DNA from: Pirellula staleyi DSM 6068
GTDB lineage: Bacteria; Planctomycetota; Planctomycetia; Pirellulales; Pirellulaceae
Direction: 5' to 3'
NCBI GenBank assembly: GCA_945900945.1
Contig: CAMDKL010000013.1
Coordinates: forward strand, 1-58,437
DNA: 58,437 bases
Shown one piece after another: positions 1-10,283 of this stretch (the first letter of the stretch is position 1; each line of letters begins with the position of its first letter). The position numbers and the translations under genes are program-made. A model generated the notes under the pieces. That model did not search any database. It saw nothing but the letters and a program-made list of their open reading frames with translations, and was not told the DNA's origin.

Positions 1-329
1 GGGTTTGAAATGAACATCTTGCGATCAGGCTGAGCCACGGTTTCAAGAACCAAGACTTGATCGATCTACAAGACGTTTGGAAGCATCAATTTCCAGTTTG
101 GATCCTTAGCCATTTGCTTAGAATCCGATACCGACGCTAGATACTAGACTTGGGATTCGGGATTGCGCAGTGAGTAGTTGCACGGTAGGCCGGCGTTTGT
201 TGACAAGAATCGTCGCGTAAGAATAGAGACGAATCGAATCGATGGCTAACGGAGACGACTCGGTGTTGCACCGACGCCGAGTCCGACGTGCCAACTTGGT
301 TTCAGCGGGTTCGATTTCAGCAGCGACAG
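1..329. other. Left-edge stretch with no recognisable gene
   Basis: No convincing coding region, RNA gene or repeat was recognised in these bases on either strand. They lie upstream of the decayed antitoxin remnant that follows. Confidence 0.4.
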
Positions 330-524
330 CGTCGCAGTACGCCGTATTTGCAGATGAATACGTCGGATTTCGTAGTGGTGCTGGTCGCCGCTGCGAGCGA
401 GAAGCAGGGAGAGATTGAGCAGGCGTTGATAGCGGGAATCAAAAGCGGTTCAGCGGAACCATGGACGGACGATGAATGGCAGGTGATCAGGAGTCGTCTC
501 GTCTCGAAGGCGTCGAGTAACTGA
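330..524 (+). pseudogene. Decayed ParD-like antitoxin remnant
   Basis: Two reading frames together resemble a ParD antitoxin. One frame, from about 335, reads QYA..ADEYV followed by an Arg-rich helix, like the (G)QYxTADEYVRxL core of planctomycete ParD proteins. The other frame carries a typical ParD C-terminus (ALIAGIKSGSAEPWTDDEW, then IRSRL) and ends at 524. The two halves are out of frame with each other, so no intact antitoxin can be made. No ParE-like toxin is visible nearby in the window. The 78-codon open frame starting at 288 is intact, so a small hypothetical protein remains a possible alternative. The ParD reading is inference from pattern similarity. Confidence 0.45.
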
Positions 525-588
525 GCAATTTGAAGCCGTTTATTCCCGCATCTCTGATGAAGCGTAGCCGTCTAAATTGAATGAACCG

Positions 589-2043
589 CTAAGCAAAGAT
601 GTCCTTCACGGCTTGTCCTTTGCCATCCTCGGTAACATAGAACGGACGGTTTTCCACCAAGTACTGGGTCTTAGGGCTTATGCCCATCGCGGTCATGATG
701 GTTGCGTGCAAGTCCATCACGCTAACCGGATTCTTGATGGCCAGAAGAGGTCTTTCCTCCGCAGTTTCACCGTACAGGAATCCTTTCTTTGTTCCGCCAC
801 CAAACAGGAGCACACTCGTCCCACCGGTGAAGTGCCTATGCAATCCGTAATGTTTCATCTCGGAAACAGTATCGACTTTAAACGTCGCTTGATCGTTTGC
901 GTTCGATCCTGGACGCCCTTCCATAATCGCGTCGCGACTAAATTCGCTCGCAAGTACAATGAGCGTTCTTTCTAGCAGTCCCCGTTCCTCAAGTTCACGT
1001 ACCAAGGTCGCTATGGGAAGGTCCATCTCCTTGTGCAAGCCAGCTAACGTTTCATGACCATTGGCATGCGTATCCCAATGAAGAAACGGAACGTACTCCG
1101 TAGTTACTTCGACAAAGCGAGCGCCTGCTTCAATCAATCTGCGTGCCAATAAGCAACCCCGGCCAAAGCGACCGGTATCGTATTTCTCCAAAACCTCCTT
1201 GGGTTCCAGTGATATGTCGAACGCTTGACGTTCCTTGGAGCTTAACAATCGAAAAGCATTGTCGAAACTGCGGAGCATGGACTCCTGCTGGTAGTCACTC
1301 ATCAATTCCCGATTCGGATTTTTGTCCAGCATGCGTCGAAATAGGCGGTCGCGATTGGCGAAACGTTCCGCATCCATCCCCTTTGGCGGACGAACCGACT
1401 GTGCTGCCTCTTCTGGAAATGGCAGATTCATCGGGCCGAATTCACTCCCAAAGAAACCAGCAGTTGTAAACGCTTTCAGCTCCTCCACCTCACCAACACC
1501 CTCAAGCCGCTGGCCGATGTTAATAAATGCCGGAATGACCGGATTGCGAGGACCAAGCACTTTGGCCATCCACGATCCGATATGAGGACACGCAACCGTT
1601 TGAGGTGGAACGTAACCTGTGTGCCAATGGTACTGATGGCGAGAATGCAGAATGCTGCCCAAATCAGGCTGTACGGCACTTCGTATGAGCGTAGCGCGAT
1701 CCATCACACTTGCAATGTTTTCGAGGCCTTCGCAGATCTTGATTTGATCTACAGTCGTATCGATGGCAGGAAATGTGCTCAACATGGAGCTAATTTCAAG
1801 TCCATCTTCGAAGGGCGAATAGCGTTTCGGGTCAAGCGTGTCAGGTGCGGCCATGCCGCCAGCCATCCATAGCAAAATGCAGGCATCCGCTTTGGCGGTC
1901 GGGATTCCCGAAGATGCGTCGCCAGCCTGAACAAACTGAGGTTGCCCTGTCATAAACGCAGCCGATCCCGCTGCTGCAAGTTTCTTGAGAAAGTCGCGGC
2001 GGATCTCATGCCGATTGCCTTCGAAGATATTTTCCATATCCAT
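589..2043 (-). CDS. DUF1501 domain-containing protein, Tat-type signal
   Basis: A 484-residue DUF1501 protein, a family greatly expanded in planctomycetes and distantly related to alkaline phosphatase/sulfatase-fold proteins. Its substrate is unknown. The N-terminus has a twin-arginine-like segment (RRDFLKKLAAAGSAAF, about residues 15-30), so export is likely. The body shows family features such as CLLARRLIEAGARFVEV, the HWDTHANG segment and VLASEFSR. It follows the PSCyt1/DUF1553 gene on the same strand with a 6-base gap, so the two are surely one transcription unit. That pairing is standard in this phylum and suggests that they act together outside the cytoplasm, possibly in polysaccharide breakdown, which is not proven. 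Length is normal for the family. Confidence 0.9.
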   Translation of the reverse strand: MDMENIFEGNRHEIRRDFLKKLAAAGSAAFMTGQPQFVQAGDASSGIPTAKADACILLWMAGGMAAPDTLDPKRYSPFEDGLEISSMLSTFPAIDTTVDQIKICEGLENIASVMDRATLIRSAVQPDLGSILHSRHQYHWHTGYVPPQTVACPHIGSWMAKVLGPRNPVIPAFINIGQRLEGVGEVEELKAFTTAGFFGSEFGPMNLPFPEEAAQSVRPPKGMDAERFANRDRLFRRMLDKNPNRELMSDYQQESMLRSFDNAFRLLSSKERQAFDISLEPKEVLEKYDTGRFGRGCLLARRLIEAGARFVEVTTEYVPFLHWDTHANGHETLAGLHKEMDLPIATLVRELEERGLLERTLIVLASEFSRDAIMEGRPGSNANDQATFKVDTVSEMKHYGLHRHFTGGTSVLLFGGGTKKGFLYGETAEERPLLAIKNPVSVMDLHATIMTAMGISPKTQYLVENRPFYVTEDGKGQAVKDIFA

Positions 2044-2049
2044 TGCAGA

Positions 2050-4521
2050 TTACCTTACCAATTGAAATTCTGGTTGCATGATGACAACCCACAACAAATC
2101 CTCGATCCCTCGAGCCGATAGATCCTTACCCAGCAGTTCGTTAGCGACCACCAGCTCATCTTGGTTCGGTTCTCGCGAGAAAGAAAAACGATATAGCCAT
2201 TGAGTGAATTCGTCTTTGTTCGCCCACGAACGCTTCAACAACTTTTCAGCACCCGTAGAAAGCGTTTTAGCCAGTATCAAACCGTTGGCTAATTCCATGG
2301 CTTCGAGCGTGGTCAGATCGTTTGGTCGCATGCTTACGATTTGGTCTCGATTTGGCCGACCTAAAGCTCTCATCATCGGATCGCTCTTGAGCAACGACGC
2401 TCGTACCATCGCAGGATTAATGTAGGCTGAACGTGCAAGTTCAAATTGGAGTCTCGGCGTTACTGTGGCCCATGTCGCTTGATCCGTAACCGACACTGCA
2501 GTTTGCCAGTCATCTGGCTCCATCCCAAACTTGCCTTTGTCGCGAGGCGTTTTTTCCGTCCACTCCCAGGTCGAGTCGCTCACGACCGATAACAACGGAG
2601 AGTCGCGATCCGGCGAGGTATCTTCGGCCCAGATTCTCGCTTCAAAGAACAATCCAGCAGGATTTGGCTCGCTTCCTTGGTTCTCCGCAACGACGAGCAA
2701 TTCATTTTGTCCAGCGACTAACCCCTGCAAGCGAACCGCAATGGGCGATTCCCAGTTGTCTCCATTCGCAATTTTCTTTCCGTTGAGGAAAAGACTGAAT
2801 TTGTTATCGCAATTCACAACCGCTCCAGCTTGGCCAAATCCCTTTTGTAACTCGAATCGCTTTCGAAAGGATCGCTTTTCACCGGCCGTATGAGGTACGG
2901 ATTGGCCATCGCTCGACCAAATCCATTCTGCGGTCAAGGCCATCGACTTCAAAACCTCGGGACTCACTTTGCCTCTCAAAAAGCTCGCGTCCATTTTTGC
3001 AGGTGCTGCGTCGGTTAGCTGCCAGAGGGTATCGGCAAATTGCTCGGCAGTCATTCGCTTTGCTCTTGGCCCATGAAATTGAAATTCGCGTGTCTCCGAA
3101 TCTACTGCTAACACTTCACTTTGACTTTGGTACGCGGCTGAATTTGCGATAAATCGCAATGTATGTTTTAAATCGTAGCCATGCTCCACAAAATTTGTCG
3201 CCAACATGTCGAGCAAATCTGAATTCCATGGTTCCGTTTGCATTGAATCGGTGGGGTGAACAATTCCGCGCCCCATCATACGTTGCCACAATCGATTTAC
3301 AATTGTCCGCGTGAATCTGCCATTCTCAGGATGCGTCATCAGTCCTGCGAGCTGCCTTAGCCTCTCTTCGGGTTTTGCAGTTGCATCGACATCCCCTATT
3401 TCAGGAAACAGCCACTTTGCTTTGGCTGTTCGTCCAATCGCCTTATCGCAGCGATGAATCTCGAGATCTCGCGTCGAATAGATAGCCGCCAAACCGTAAG
3501 CCTCATCAAGTTTCCAACGATCTACGAAACTGTCGTGGCAAGAAGCACACTTCAAATTGATGCCGAGTAGCGATTGTGCAACGCTCTGTGCGAATTGTAT
3601 CTCAACCGTTTGGCCTGCACTTACCTCACCTCGCCATTTGATCCCCTCGATGAAACCTCTGCTTTCATCGGTTGGAGGAGCAATGAGCTCACGCACAAAT
3701 AGATCGTAAGGTTTGTTGTTGAGAAGCGAATCGTATAACCATCCACTGATTTGCTTGCGTCCTCCCGTAATAAAACCTGTGCCGCCGTAATCATTTCGTA
3801 GAATATCGTTCCAAAACGTAAGCCAGTGTTCCGCATACGCTTCGTCATCCGCAAGCAACCTATCGACAAGAGTCGTACGGCGATTGCGGGCGTCGTCGGC
3901 AAAAAACGAGGTGAGTTTAATTGAGTCGGGTAACAAACCGGTTAGATCCAATGACACTCGACGAACGAAGGTAGCATCGGAGATGGAGTTGGGCGTTGGC
4001 GATTCAATTGCAAATAAGTAGTTATCGATGATTCTATCGATTGGATGTGTTCTGCCATTTCGAGTCGCAGGCAGTTCCGGTTTTCGCGGTTTCAGGAGTG
4101 GTTCATAGGCAGGGGCTTTGAACGCGAAACCATCCTCCCAAGCGACCCCGCTATCGATCCACCGCTTTAGCAAATCCACTTCGTCCTTTTGTAATCGAGC
4201 ACCTTCGGGTGGCATGCGGTCTCCATCCTCCGCAGACAAAACCAGCTCAATCATGCGACTCCGCTCGGATTTACCCACCTCCAACACTGGACCATTTTCA
4301 CTGCCCTTTAAAAGCTCCGCTCTCGTATTGATCGAGAAACTACCCTTTCGGTTGTCACCCGCATGGCATTCCGCACAGTGCTTTTTCAGGATTGGAACAA
4401 TTTGATGAGCAAAGTCGATTGCATTCTGCGCGTGAAGCGGATGAGGAAGAGAAAAAAAGCTCAACAAAAGTGAAACGGCCAGCATGGCAGATTGAGCGAA
4501 TTGTCGAAGTCGAATTGTCAT
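2050..4521 (-). CDS. Planctomycete cytochrome c protein: PSCyt1-DUF1549-DUF1553 with internal insertion
   Basis: An 823-residue exported protein. Residues 1-31 form a signal peptide. A cytochrome-like domain (PSCyt1) follows with CAECH at 49-53, then DUF1549/PSCyt2 (about 160-345) with a second haem-type motif CASCHD at 325-330, then DUF1553/PSD1 (about 395-820). Residues about 528-690 look like an inserted beta-rich domain (WIWSSDG, NCDNKFSLFLNGKKI, GQNELLVVAENQG) resembling the jelly-roll domain found in some glycoside hydrolases. It splits DUF1553. The gene is first in a two-gene unit with the DUF1501 gene. Its role is unknown. Electron transfer linked to polymer degradation is an often-proposed guess. 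Confidence 0.9.
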   Translation of the reverse strand: MTIRLRQFAQSAMLAVSLLLSFFSLPHPLHAQNAIDFAHQIVPILKKHCAECHAGDNRKGSFSINTRAELLKGSENGPVLEVGKSERSRMIELVLSAEDGDRMPPEGARLQKDEVDLLKRWIDSGVAWEDGFAFKAPAYEPLLKPRKPELPATRNGRTHPIDRIIDNYLFAIESPTPNSISDATFVRRVSLDLTGLLPDSIKLTSFFADDARNRRTTLVDRLLADDEAYAEHWLTFWNDILRNDYGGTGFITGGRKQISGWLYDSLLNNKPYDLFVRELIAPPTDESRGFIEGIKWRGEVSAGQTVEIQFAQSVAQSLLGINLKCASCHDSFVDRWKLDEAYGLAAIYSTRDLEIHRCDKAIGRTAKAKWLFPEIGDVDATAKPEERLRQLAGLMTHPENGRFTRTIVNRLWQRMMGRGIVHPTDSMQTEPWNSDLLDMLATNFVEHGYDLKHTLRFIANSAAYQSQSEVLAVDSETREFQFHGPRAKRMTAEQFADTLWQLTDAAPAKMDASFLRGKVSPEVLKSMALTAEWIWSSDGQSVPHTAGEKRSFRKRFELQKGFGQAGAVVNCDNKFSLFLNGKKIANGDNWESPIAVRLQGLVAGQNELLVVAENQGSEPNPAGLFFEARIWAEDTSPDRDSPLLSVVSDSTWEWTEKTPRDKGKFGMEPDDWQTAVSVTDQATWATVTPRLQFELARSAYINPAMVRASLLKSDPMMRALGRPNRDQIVSMRPNDLTTLEAMELANGLILAKTLSTGAEKLLKRSWANKDEFTQWLYRFSFSREPNQDELVVANELLGKDLSARGIEDLLWVVIMQPEFQLVR

Positions 4522-4767
4522 GAATGCATTGGGGATGTCGGTGGGGGGCTCGATAATTTATATGATAGCCGAACATGAGTGGAGCTGTCGAAAAGCAGCC
4601 AGTGGCAGGAACATTAATGATCCTTCCGGTTTTTCAAGCTGGTCAGCTTACTCAACTTGCGGCGCAAAGCATACCCGACCAAGACGAGAAAACTGCCCAG
4701 CGGTTGGCATTTCTCTGCCGGTGGCGTCAGGATAAGTACAATGAGCGGGTCAATGATCTTATTCTGC

Positions 4768-6606
4768 CTAGGCATCCCTGGCTAGAAAACCTTCCAATCG
4801 AGCATAGGACTTGACCAGCAGGTCATCTAGGTCGCTCAGTCGACGTTGGTCCTTTACGATTTGAGATTGGGCTTTTTTGAAGTACGCAGGTTCTGCCATT
4901 TTTGCGTGAATGGATCGCTGTTCGGCTTCATACTGCTCGATTTGCGACGGTAGCTTTTCTAACTCATGCTTTTCCTTGAAGCTCATTTTTTTAGCAGTTG
5001 CGATAGACTCGACACTGTATTCAGACTGCGACGAAGTAGACTTCGACGCAGGAATTGCATTAGTTGTTTTGCGATTTGTTTCAGCAAGCGAGGCGGCCTT
5101 CTTGCCCGTTTGACGCTGACGCAGCCAATCGTCGTAACCACCTACGTATTCCTTGATGCCCTCTTGCTCAAAAACAATCGTACTGGTGACCACGTTGTCT
5201 AGAAACGAACGATCGTGGCTCACGACCAGAACAGTTCCTTCATAATCGACCAGACGTTCTTCGAGTAGTTCCAGCGACTCGGTGTCCAAATCGTTGGTCG
5301 GTTCATCCATCACTAGCATGTTGGCGGGCCGAGCAAAGAGTTTGGCCAGTAGAAGTCGGTTTCGCTGACCACCTGAAAAAAACCGAATCGACGATCTAGC
5401 TTGCTCCGGCGTAAAGAGAAAGTCTTGCAGATAACCGATGATGTGCTTTGTCTTGCCATTGACTGTGATCATGGATTTACCAAGCCCAACGTTCTCCTCA
5501 GCCGTCTTGTCTAGATCTAGAATTTCTCGTGTCTGGTCGAAGTAAGCGACCTCAAGCTTGGTGCCTTGCCTAACCATACCCTGCAAGGGTGCAAGTTTAC
5601 CAAGCAGCCCCTTGAGCAGAGTCGACTTGCCCGCACCGTTCCGACCGATAATCCCGACTTTGTCGCCACGCATGATTGTCAAGTCGAGGGGTGGAATGAT
5701 AACTTTCTGGCCGTAACCAAACGATGCGTCGGCGAGACTACAGACGAGCATACCGCTTCGCTCGCCGGCGTCGATTTGCATTTTGACATTCCCCTCCGTT
5801 GTTCTGCGCTGAGCACGTTCCGAACGCATCGCCTCCAAGGCTCGAACGCGACCTTCGTTACGTGTTCGGCGGGCTTTGACACCCGTTCGAATCCAAACTT
5901 CCTCTTGTGCTAGTTTTTTATCGAAGAGTGACTGTTGCTTTTCTTCAGCATGAAGTGCCAGTTCTTTTCGTTTGAGAAATGTCGGATAGTTGCATGACCA
6001 GTCAAAGAGTTGCCCCCTATCGATCTCCAAAATGCGCTTCGCGAGCCGAGTCAAAAACGCCCGGTCGTGGGTTACGAAAAGCAAAGTACTCGGAAGTGAA
6101 CTTAGAAATCCTTCAAGCCAGGTAATTGCATCGATATCCAAATGGTTCGTTGGTTCATCGAGCAACAAGACTTCCGGTTTGCTCACAATCGCTTGAGCGA
6201 GTAAAACGCGACGTTTCATCCCGGTCGAAAGACTTTGAAATTGAACCAATCCGTCCAATTCCATCTGAGACAAAATCCTCTCGACAAGTTGATCCCGTTG
6301 CCAATGGTTTTCCAATTCCTCCATCTCCGAGGGCAAGCCTCGAGCCACGATTTCCTCAACAGTGCCGACAATATCGAGAGGCACATCCTGAGGTAAGACA
6401 GCAACCCGCGTGCCCTCACTCATTTCGATCGTGCCCGACTGAGCTTGCTCCTGCCCGGAAATCAGTCGCATGAGAGTGGTCTTTCCACTGCCGTTACGAC
6501 CTAGCAATCCGATTTTTTCGCCTGGCTCGATTCTGCAAGAAACCTCAGACAGTAGACTTGGACCTCGATAGCCAATTGTCAATTCTTGGATGGTAATCTG
6601 CGGCAT
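4768..6606 (-). CDS. uup: ABC-F family ATPase, Uup-like
   Basis: A 612-residue soluble protein with two ABC ATPase domains and no membrane segments, the layout of ABC-F proteins that act on ribosomes or DNA intermediates. The first domain has Walker A GRNGSGKT (36-43), a signature that reads LSTGMKRR rather than LSGGQ, and Walker B LLLDEPTNHLD (147-157). The second has GRNGAGKST, FSGGQRNR and MLVMDEPTNDLD. A charged C-terminal coiled coil (about 545-605, FKEKHELEKLPSQIEQYEAE) is typical of Uup, which binds branched DNA. The start ATG is directly followed by the conserved ITIQELTIGY strand. The Uup assignment rests on the C-terminal extension. Other ABC-F subfamilies are possible. Confidence 0.85.
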   Translation of the reverse strand: MPQITIQELTIGYRGPSLLSEVSCRIEPGEKIGLLGRNGSGKTTLMRLISGQEQAQSGTIEMSEGTRVAVLPQDVPLDIVGTVEEIVARGLPSEMEELENHWQRDQLVERILSQMELDGLVQFQSLSTGMKRRVLLAQAIVSKPEVLLLDEPTNHLDIDAITWLEGFLSSLPSTLLFVTHDRAFLTRLAKRILEIDRGQLFDWSCNYPTFLKRKELALHAEEKQQSLFDKKLAQEEVWIRTGVKARRTRNEGRVRALEAMRSERAQRRTTEGNVKMQIDAGERSGMLVCSLADASFGYGQKVIIPPLDLTIMRGDKVGIIGRNGAGKSTLLKGLLGKLAPLQGMVRQGTKLEVAYFDQTREILDLDKTAEENVGLGKSMITVNGKTKHIIGYLQDFLFTPEQARSSIRFFSGGQRNRLLLAKLFARPANMLVMDEPTNDLDTESLELLEERLVDYEGTVLVVSHDRSFLDNVVTSTIVFEQEGIKEYVGGYDDWLRQRQTGKKAASLAETNRKTTNAIPASKSTSSQSEYSVESIATAKKMSFKEKHELEKLPSQIEQYEAEQRSIHAKMAEPAYFKKAQSQIVKDQRRLSDLDDLLVKSYARLEGFLARDA

Positions 6607-6738
6607 TCAGCGAAAAACTCTCAAACTCAGTTGGAAACGAGCCACAGCACAATTTGGTGGCCCAAAAATTCGACTGCGTAATATATTCGCAATCGTGCAT
6701 CGGTCATACCCGAGAAAATGACGTAATTGCAAGCATTT

Positions 6739-7980
6739 TCACAAATCGCAGCCAATCGCTAGCTTCAAATCGACATTTGCTTGCTGCCACTCCATCCAAC
6801 GCTCAATTCTTTGGCCCTTGGATTGCAATCGGTCTAGTTTGGCCTCCCATTGGATTGCTAGGTTTCCTTGGACTTCACTGAGTTGTTCTAGTTGAGCAAT
6901 TCGAGTCTCCCAATTGGATATCTGCTCGCCTGAATTTACCCATCTCAGGGCGGCTGTTCTTTTCTTTTCGAATGCTACCTCAATCTCCATCACAATCTGC
7001 GCTGCTCTTTCTGAGATCAAGTCATCCAGCCACCTTCGTCGTAATGCAATCGCACATTGAATGTCTGTTTGATTTCGCTTGGCCTTTAAAATCTTCAACC
7101 AAAACGAATTGGGCTTGGCAAATGTAGGCACTCCGCTGAGGATCGCTCCAATACTATGCCATACTTCCAGTGACTCGGCATTGATGGTTCCTCTGAGTCG
7201 CTTCATTGTCAGTAGGTCACACCGGCATGACAGGGCTTGCTGGATATAGTCGCAAGCACTGCGATCACTTGGTACAATTGCGTTATCTTCGTCCGGTGTG
7301 TGATCACATGCATATTCTGTGCCTATGAGCGCCGATAGTTGCCTGCGCAGTATTAAGTTTTTGGATTGATTTTCTAACTGCTTGTCGTCCAGGATTATCT
7401 TAAGCCTCCCGACGAGCAATGGATCTGGAATGGGTACTCCCTTTTCGACAAGCTCGGCTTGAGCTCTTTCCTGCTGATGGATGAGCTCATAGGTTTCATC
7501 AAAAATCCGCTGGGCTTCTAAACAGGTCGCAACACCGTAGTGCAACTTCATCGCATTGGCTGAAGCAGTCTGCCTCAATCGGCACGCAATTGCCGCTTGA
7601 AATGAATTTAAGATCTCTTTCTCGCAATCGAAATCTTTGCATTGAGAAATGGAATGCTGAGACCGAGATTTTGAGTCTGCTAAAACCAAATTGGCGGCCC
7701 CGCAACGCCCCGCAGCAAGTTGGCCTATTTGCTCCGCAGAGAGCGAGTGAGGTGCGGATTGGAATTGCGTCGGCAAACGGTACGGATCTGTGCTGTGAAC
7801 AAAAAACACGCCGGTACGCGTCGTAAAAGGCAAATCGCCTAGTTGTGTTTTCGATTGAGCAAGGACAGGAAGCGGAAAATAAAATAACGCCGTTAGCCAA
7901 TAGGCAAACGCAAACCAAGGCAGTTGGCTCTTTGCGTAATTTAATTTGCTCCAGGTCCCAGACCGTGCCATTTGAGTCAA
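6739..7980 (-). CDS. TolC-like outer membrane protein, divergent
   Basis: A 413-residue protein with an N-terminal hydrophobic export segment (about 17-42, ending PLPVLAQS) and a long mostly helical body. Features that recall TolC-family proteins are the run MKLHYGVATCLEAQRIFDETYELIHQQERAQAELVEKG, then DPLLVGRLKIILDDKQLENQ and LRRQLSALIG, repeated in weaker form in the C-terminal half with coiled-coil character. No inner-membrane or adaptor partner is adjacent. The neighbour on the same strand is the ABC-F gene, with 132 bases between. The fold assignment is inference. Several Cys residues in the middle (YACDHT, SACDY, SCRCD) are unusual for a TolC protein. Confidence 0.55.
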   Translation of the reverse strand: MTQMARSGTWSKLNYAKSQLPWFAFAYWLTALFYFPLPVLAQSKTQLGDLPFTTRTGVFFVHSTDPYRLPTQFQSAPHSLSAEQIGQLAAGRCGAANLVLADSKSRSQHSISQCKDFDCEKEILNSFQAAIACRLRQTASANAMKLHYGVATCLEAQRIFDETYELIHQQERAQAELVEKGVPIPDPLLVGRLKIILDDKQLENQSKNLILRRQLSALIGTEYACDHTPDEDNAIVPSDRSACDYIQQALSCRCDLLTMKRLRGTINAESLEVWHSIGAILSGVPTFAKPNSFWLKILKAKRNQTDIQCAIALRRRWLDDLISERAAQIVMEIEVAFEKKRTAALRWVNSGEQISNWETRIAQLEQLSEVQGNLAIQWEAKLDRLQSKGQRIERWMEWQQANVDLKLAIGCDL

Positions 7981-8254
7981 CTTTGCCCTATAACCTTATG
8001 CCAGCGTTTCTTACGAATGCGCATCGAATGCCTTTTAGATCGATTGCCCCAATAGTATTTGTGAAAGAGGATTCCTGAAATTCGCATCGTCCGAGTTAGG
8101 CAATATTTAAGGAGCCTTTTTGGATTGATAGCAATCCATGCTGTTTTGCTTTTAGGTAGAGCCAATGGCGGTCGCAGAGTACATTGACGTTGGACACAAA
8201 CCATTTATCAATAACCTTAGGCTTCAAAGCCCCTTAGACTTCATTGGTTAAACC

Positions 8255-10189
8255 ATGCCAAACAAGCCAATTTTCTTGTCTTTTGTTGTCCTCGTCTTGA
8301 TTTTCCAAAAAGGCGCTGCCGGTGGGGAAAACAAATTGGCAAGGGAATCGAGCCCCTATCTGCTTCAGCATGCCCACAATCCCGTCGATTGGTATCCATG
8401 GGGAGAGGAAGCGCTCGAACGAGCTAAAACCGAAAACAAGATGATCTTTCTCTCTGTTGGCTACGCGGCTTGCCATTGGTGTCACGTGATGGAGCGAGAA
8501 TCGTTCGTGGACGAGGAGATCGCAAAACTATTGAACGAAAACTTCGTTTGCATCAAAGTTGACCGCGAAGAACGCCCCGACATCGACCAAATCTACATGA
8601 CCGCAGTACAAATCATGTCGGGCCGTGGCGGATGGCCTATGACTGTTTTCATGACCTCCGATGCCAAACCGATTTTCGGAGGATCCTATTTCCCAGCCCG
8701 TGATGGCGATCGAGCTAACTTGCCTGGCTTCCTGACGATTATCCGAAAAGCAAAACAACTCTGGATGGATGAAAGAACTGAATTAATAGCGCAAGCGGAT
8801 CGCATTTTCGATGCGTTGAGAGCCGCAATGGCTACATCCGAATCCATTCCAGCTGGAATGGAAATCGATCGTGGTGCATTTGCGCGCATGCTTCACGAAA
8901 CCCAACAGCGATTGGCTGCTGGATTTGATGCCACGCATGGCGGCTTTGGCTTTGTGGAATCCAACCCAAACCGCCCTAAGTTTCCTGAGCCATCGAATCT
9001 CGTGTTCTTGCTCGAACGATCGAAGCGAGCCTCACTCGCGGAAGTGGATCGCAATGCTGCAAACAAAATGTTGGTGAAGACTCTAGATTCGATGATCGCT
9101 GGCGGCATCTACGATCATTTGGGAGGTGGCTTTCACCGATATAGTACCGATCGATTCTGGCGCATTCCGCACTTTGAGAAAATGCTTTACGACAATGGTC
9201 AACTTGCACAACTCTACGCAACTGCATTTGAAGCAACCGGCCAAAAAGAATACCGTACGATTGCAGAGGGGACTTGCGATTTCGTCATTCGCGAACTGAC
9301 CGCTCCAGGCGGCGCCTTTTATGCGTCCCTTGATGCCGACTCGGAAGGCGAGGAGGGTAAGTTCTATCGCTGGGATAAAGAGCAACTAGACAAAATCGAA
9401 AAATCTATTAGTGGTTATCGGCTATTTTCCGAAGTCTATGGGTTCTCCGCTGCCCCGAATTTTGACAGCAGGTATTACACACCCCAGCCCGGTAAAACCT
9501 TGACCCAATTAGCGGACGAACGGAATCAGCCCTCCGATGTATTCGCTCGCTCTCTATCCGATTCGCGGAACGCTCTTTTCGAATTGCGTGCACAGAGAGT
9601 TCGTCCACAAACCGATGTCAAAGTGCTAACGTCCTGGAATGGATTGATGATCGCAGGATTGGCCGACGCAGGACGCATTCTTAATCGCGAGGACTATCTC
9701 AAAGCAGCCTCGAAGGCGGCGGAATTCATCCTCAAGGAACTCAAGACACAGGATGGACGATTGCTTCGAAGCTACGCATTAGGGGAAAGCAAATTGCAAG
9801 GGTATCTCGACGACTACGCATTCCTAATTCATGGACTTCTGCGTTTACATTTGGCCACTAAAGAAGACCGTTGGTTGGAGCAGGCCATCGAATTGAATAG
9901 GACACAGACACGTTTCTTTCAGAACGAGGAATCGGGAGGCTTTTACTATACCGCCTCGGATCGTCCCGAATTGCTCGTTCGTTTTCAAGATCCAGTAGAT
10001 GGAGTGATTCCATCAGGCAACAGTATGACGGCCTCCAATTTGATTTATATGACGTACGAAGCCGAGCGAATTGAGTTTGAGGAACCATTGCGAAGAGTGT
10101 TGTTGTCGGCAGCCTCGTTGATCGAGAAGAATCCAAGGTCAGCCACATCGATGTCGGCACAAATAGGAAACTGGCTCGATCGAAAATAA
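8255..10189 (+). CDS. Thioredoxin domain-containing protein, YyaL/SPATA20 family
   Basis: A 644-residue protein of the DUF255 (thioredoxin-like) plus six-hairpin glycosidase-like architecture found from bacteria to mammalian SPATA20. Residues 1-23 look like a signal peptide, which is less usual, since many family members are cytosolic. The family hallmark [22 protein letters not shown] comes next, then the redox-like motif CHWCH at 73-77, GGWPMTVFM and the toroid domain with [17 protein letters not shown] and [12 protein letters not shown]. The gene is divergent from the TolC-like gene across a 274-base intergenic region. The exact reaction of the family is not established. Confidence 0.85.
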   Translation: MPNKPIFLSFVVLVLIFQKGAAGGENKLARESSPYLLQHAHNPVDWYPWGEEALERAKTENKMIFLSVGYAACHWCHVMERESFVDEEIAKLLNENFVCIKVDREERPDIDQIYMTAVQIMSGRGGWPMTVFMTSDAKPIFGGSYFPARDGDRANLPGFLTIIRKAKQLWMDERTELIAQADRIFDALRAAMATSESIPAGMEIDRGAFARMLHETQQRLAAGFDATHGGFGFVESNPNRPKFPEPSNLVFLLERSKRASLAEVDRNAANKMLVKTLDSMIAGGIYDHLGGGFHRYSTDRFWRIPHFEKMLYDNGQLAQLYATAFEATGQKEYRTIAEGTCDFVIRELTAPGGAFYASLDADSEGEEGKFYRWDKEQLDKIEKSISGYRLFSEVYGFSAAPNFDSRYYTPQPGKTLTQLADERNQPSDVFARSLSDSRNALFELRAQRVRPQTDVKVLTSWNGLMIAGLADAGRILNREDYLKAASKAAEFILKELKTQDGRLLRSYALGESKLQGYLDDYAFLIHGLLRLHLATKEDRWLEQAIELNRTQTRFFQNEESGGFYYTASDRPELLVRFQDPVDGVIPSGNSMTASNLIYMTYEAERIEFEEPLRRVLLSAASLIEKNPRSATSMSAQIGNWLDRK

Positions 10190-10283
10190 GCACCTCTCGG
10201 TGAACACCTCACGCCTCAGTCCCTCGTTCCTAAGCCGGAGATAGGGAATGAGACTGTTTAGAAGTGGTACGCTTATAAAAGTC

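Noticed and set aside
577-975. 132-codon plus-strand frame at the start of the DUF1501 gene region
   Set aside because: It is antisense to the DUF1501 C-terminal part, which has clear family motifs.
4575-4814. 79-codon plus-strand frame between the two minus-strand genes
   Set aside because: It overlaps the end of the ABC-F gene, has no ribosome-binding site or known motif, and is probably chance.
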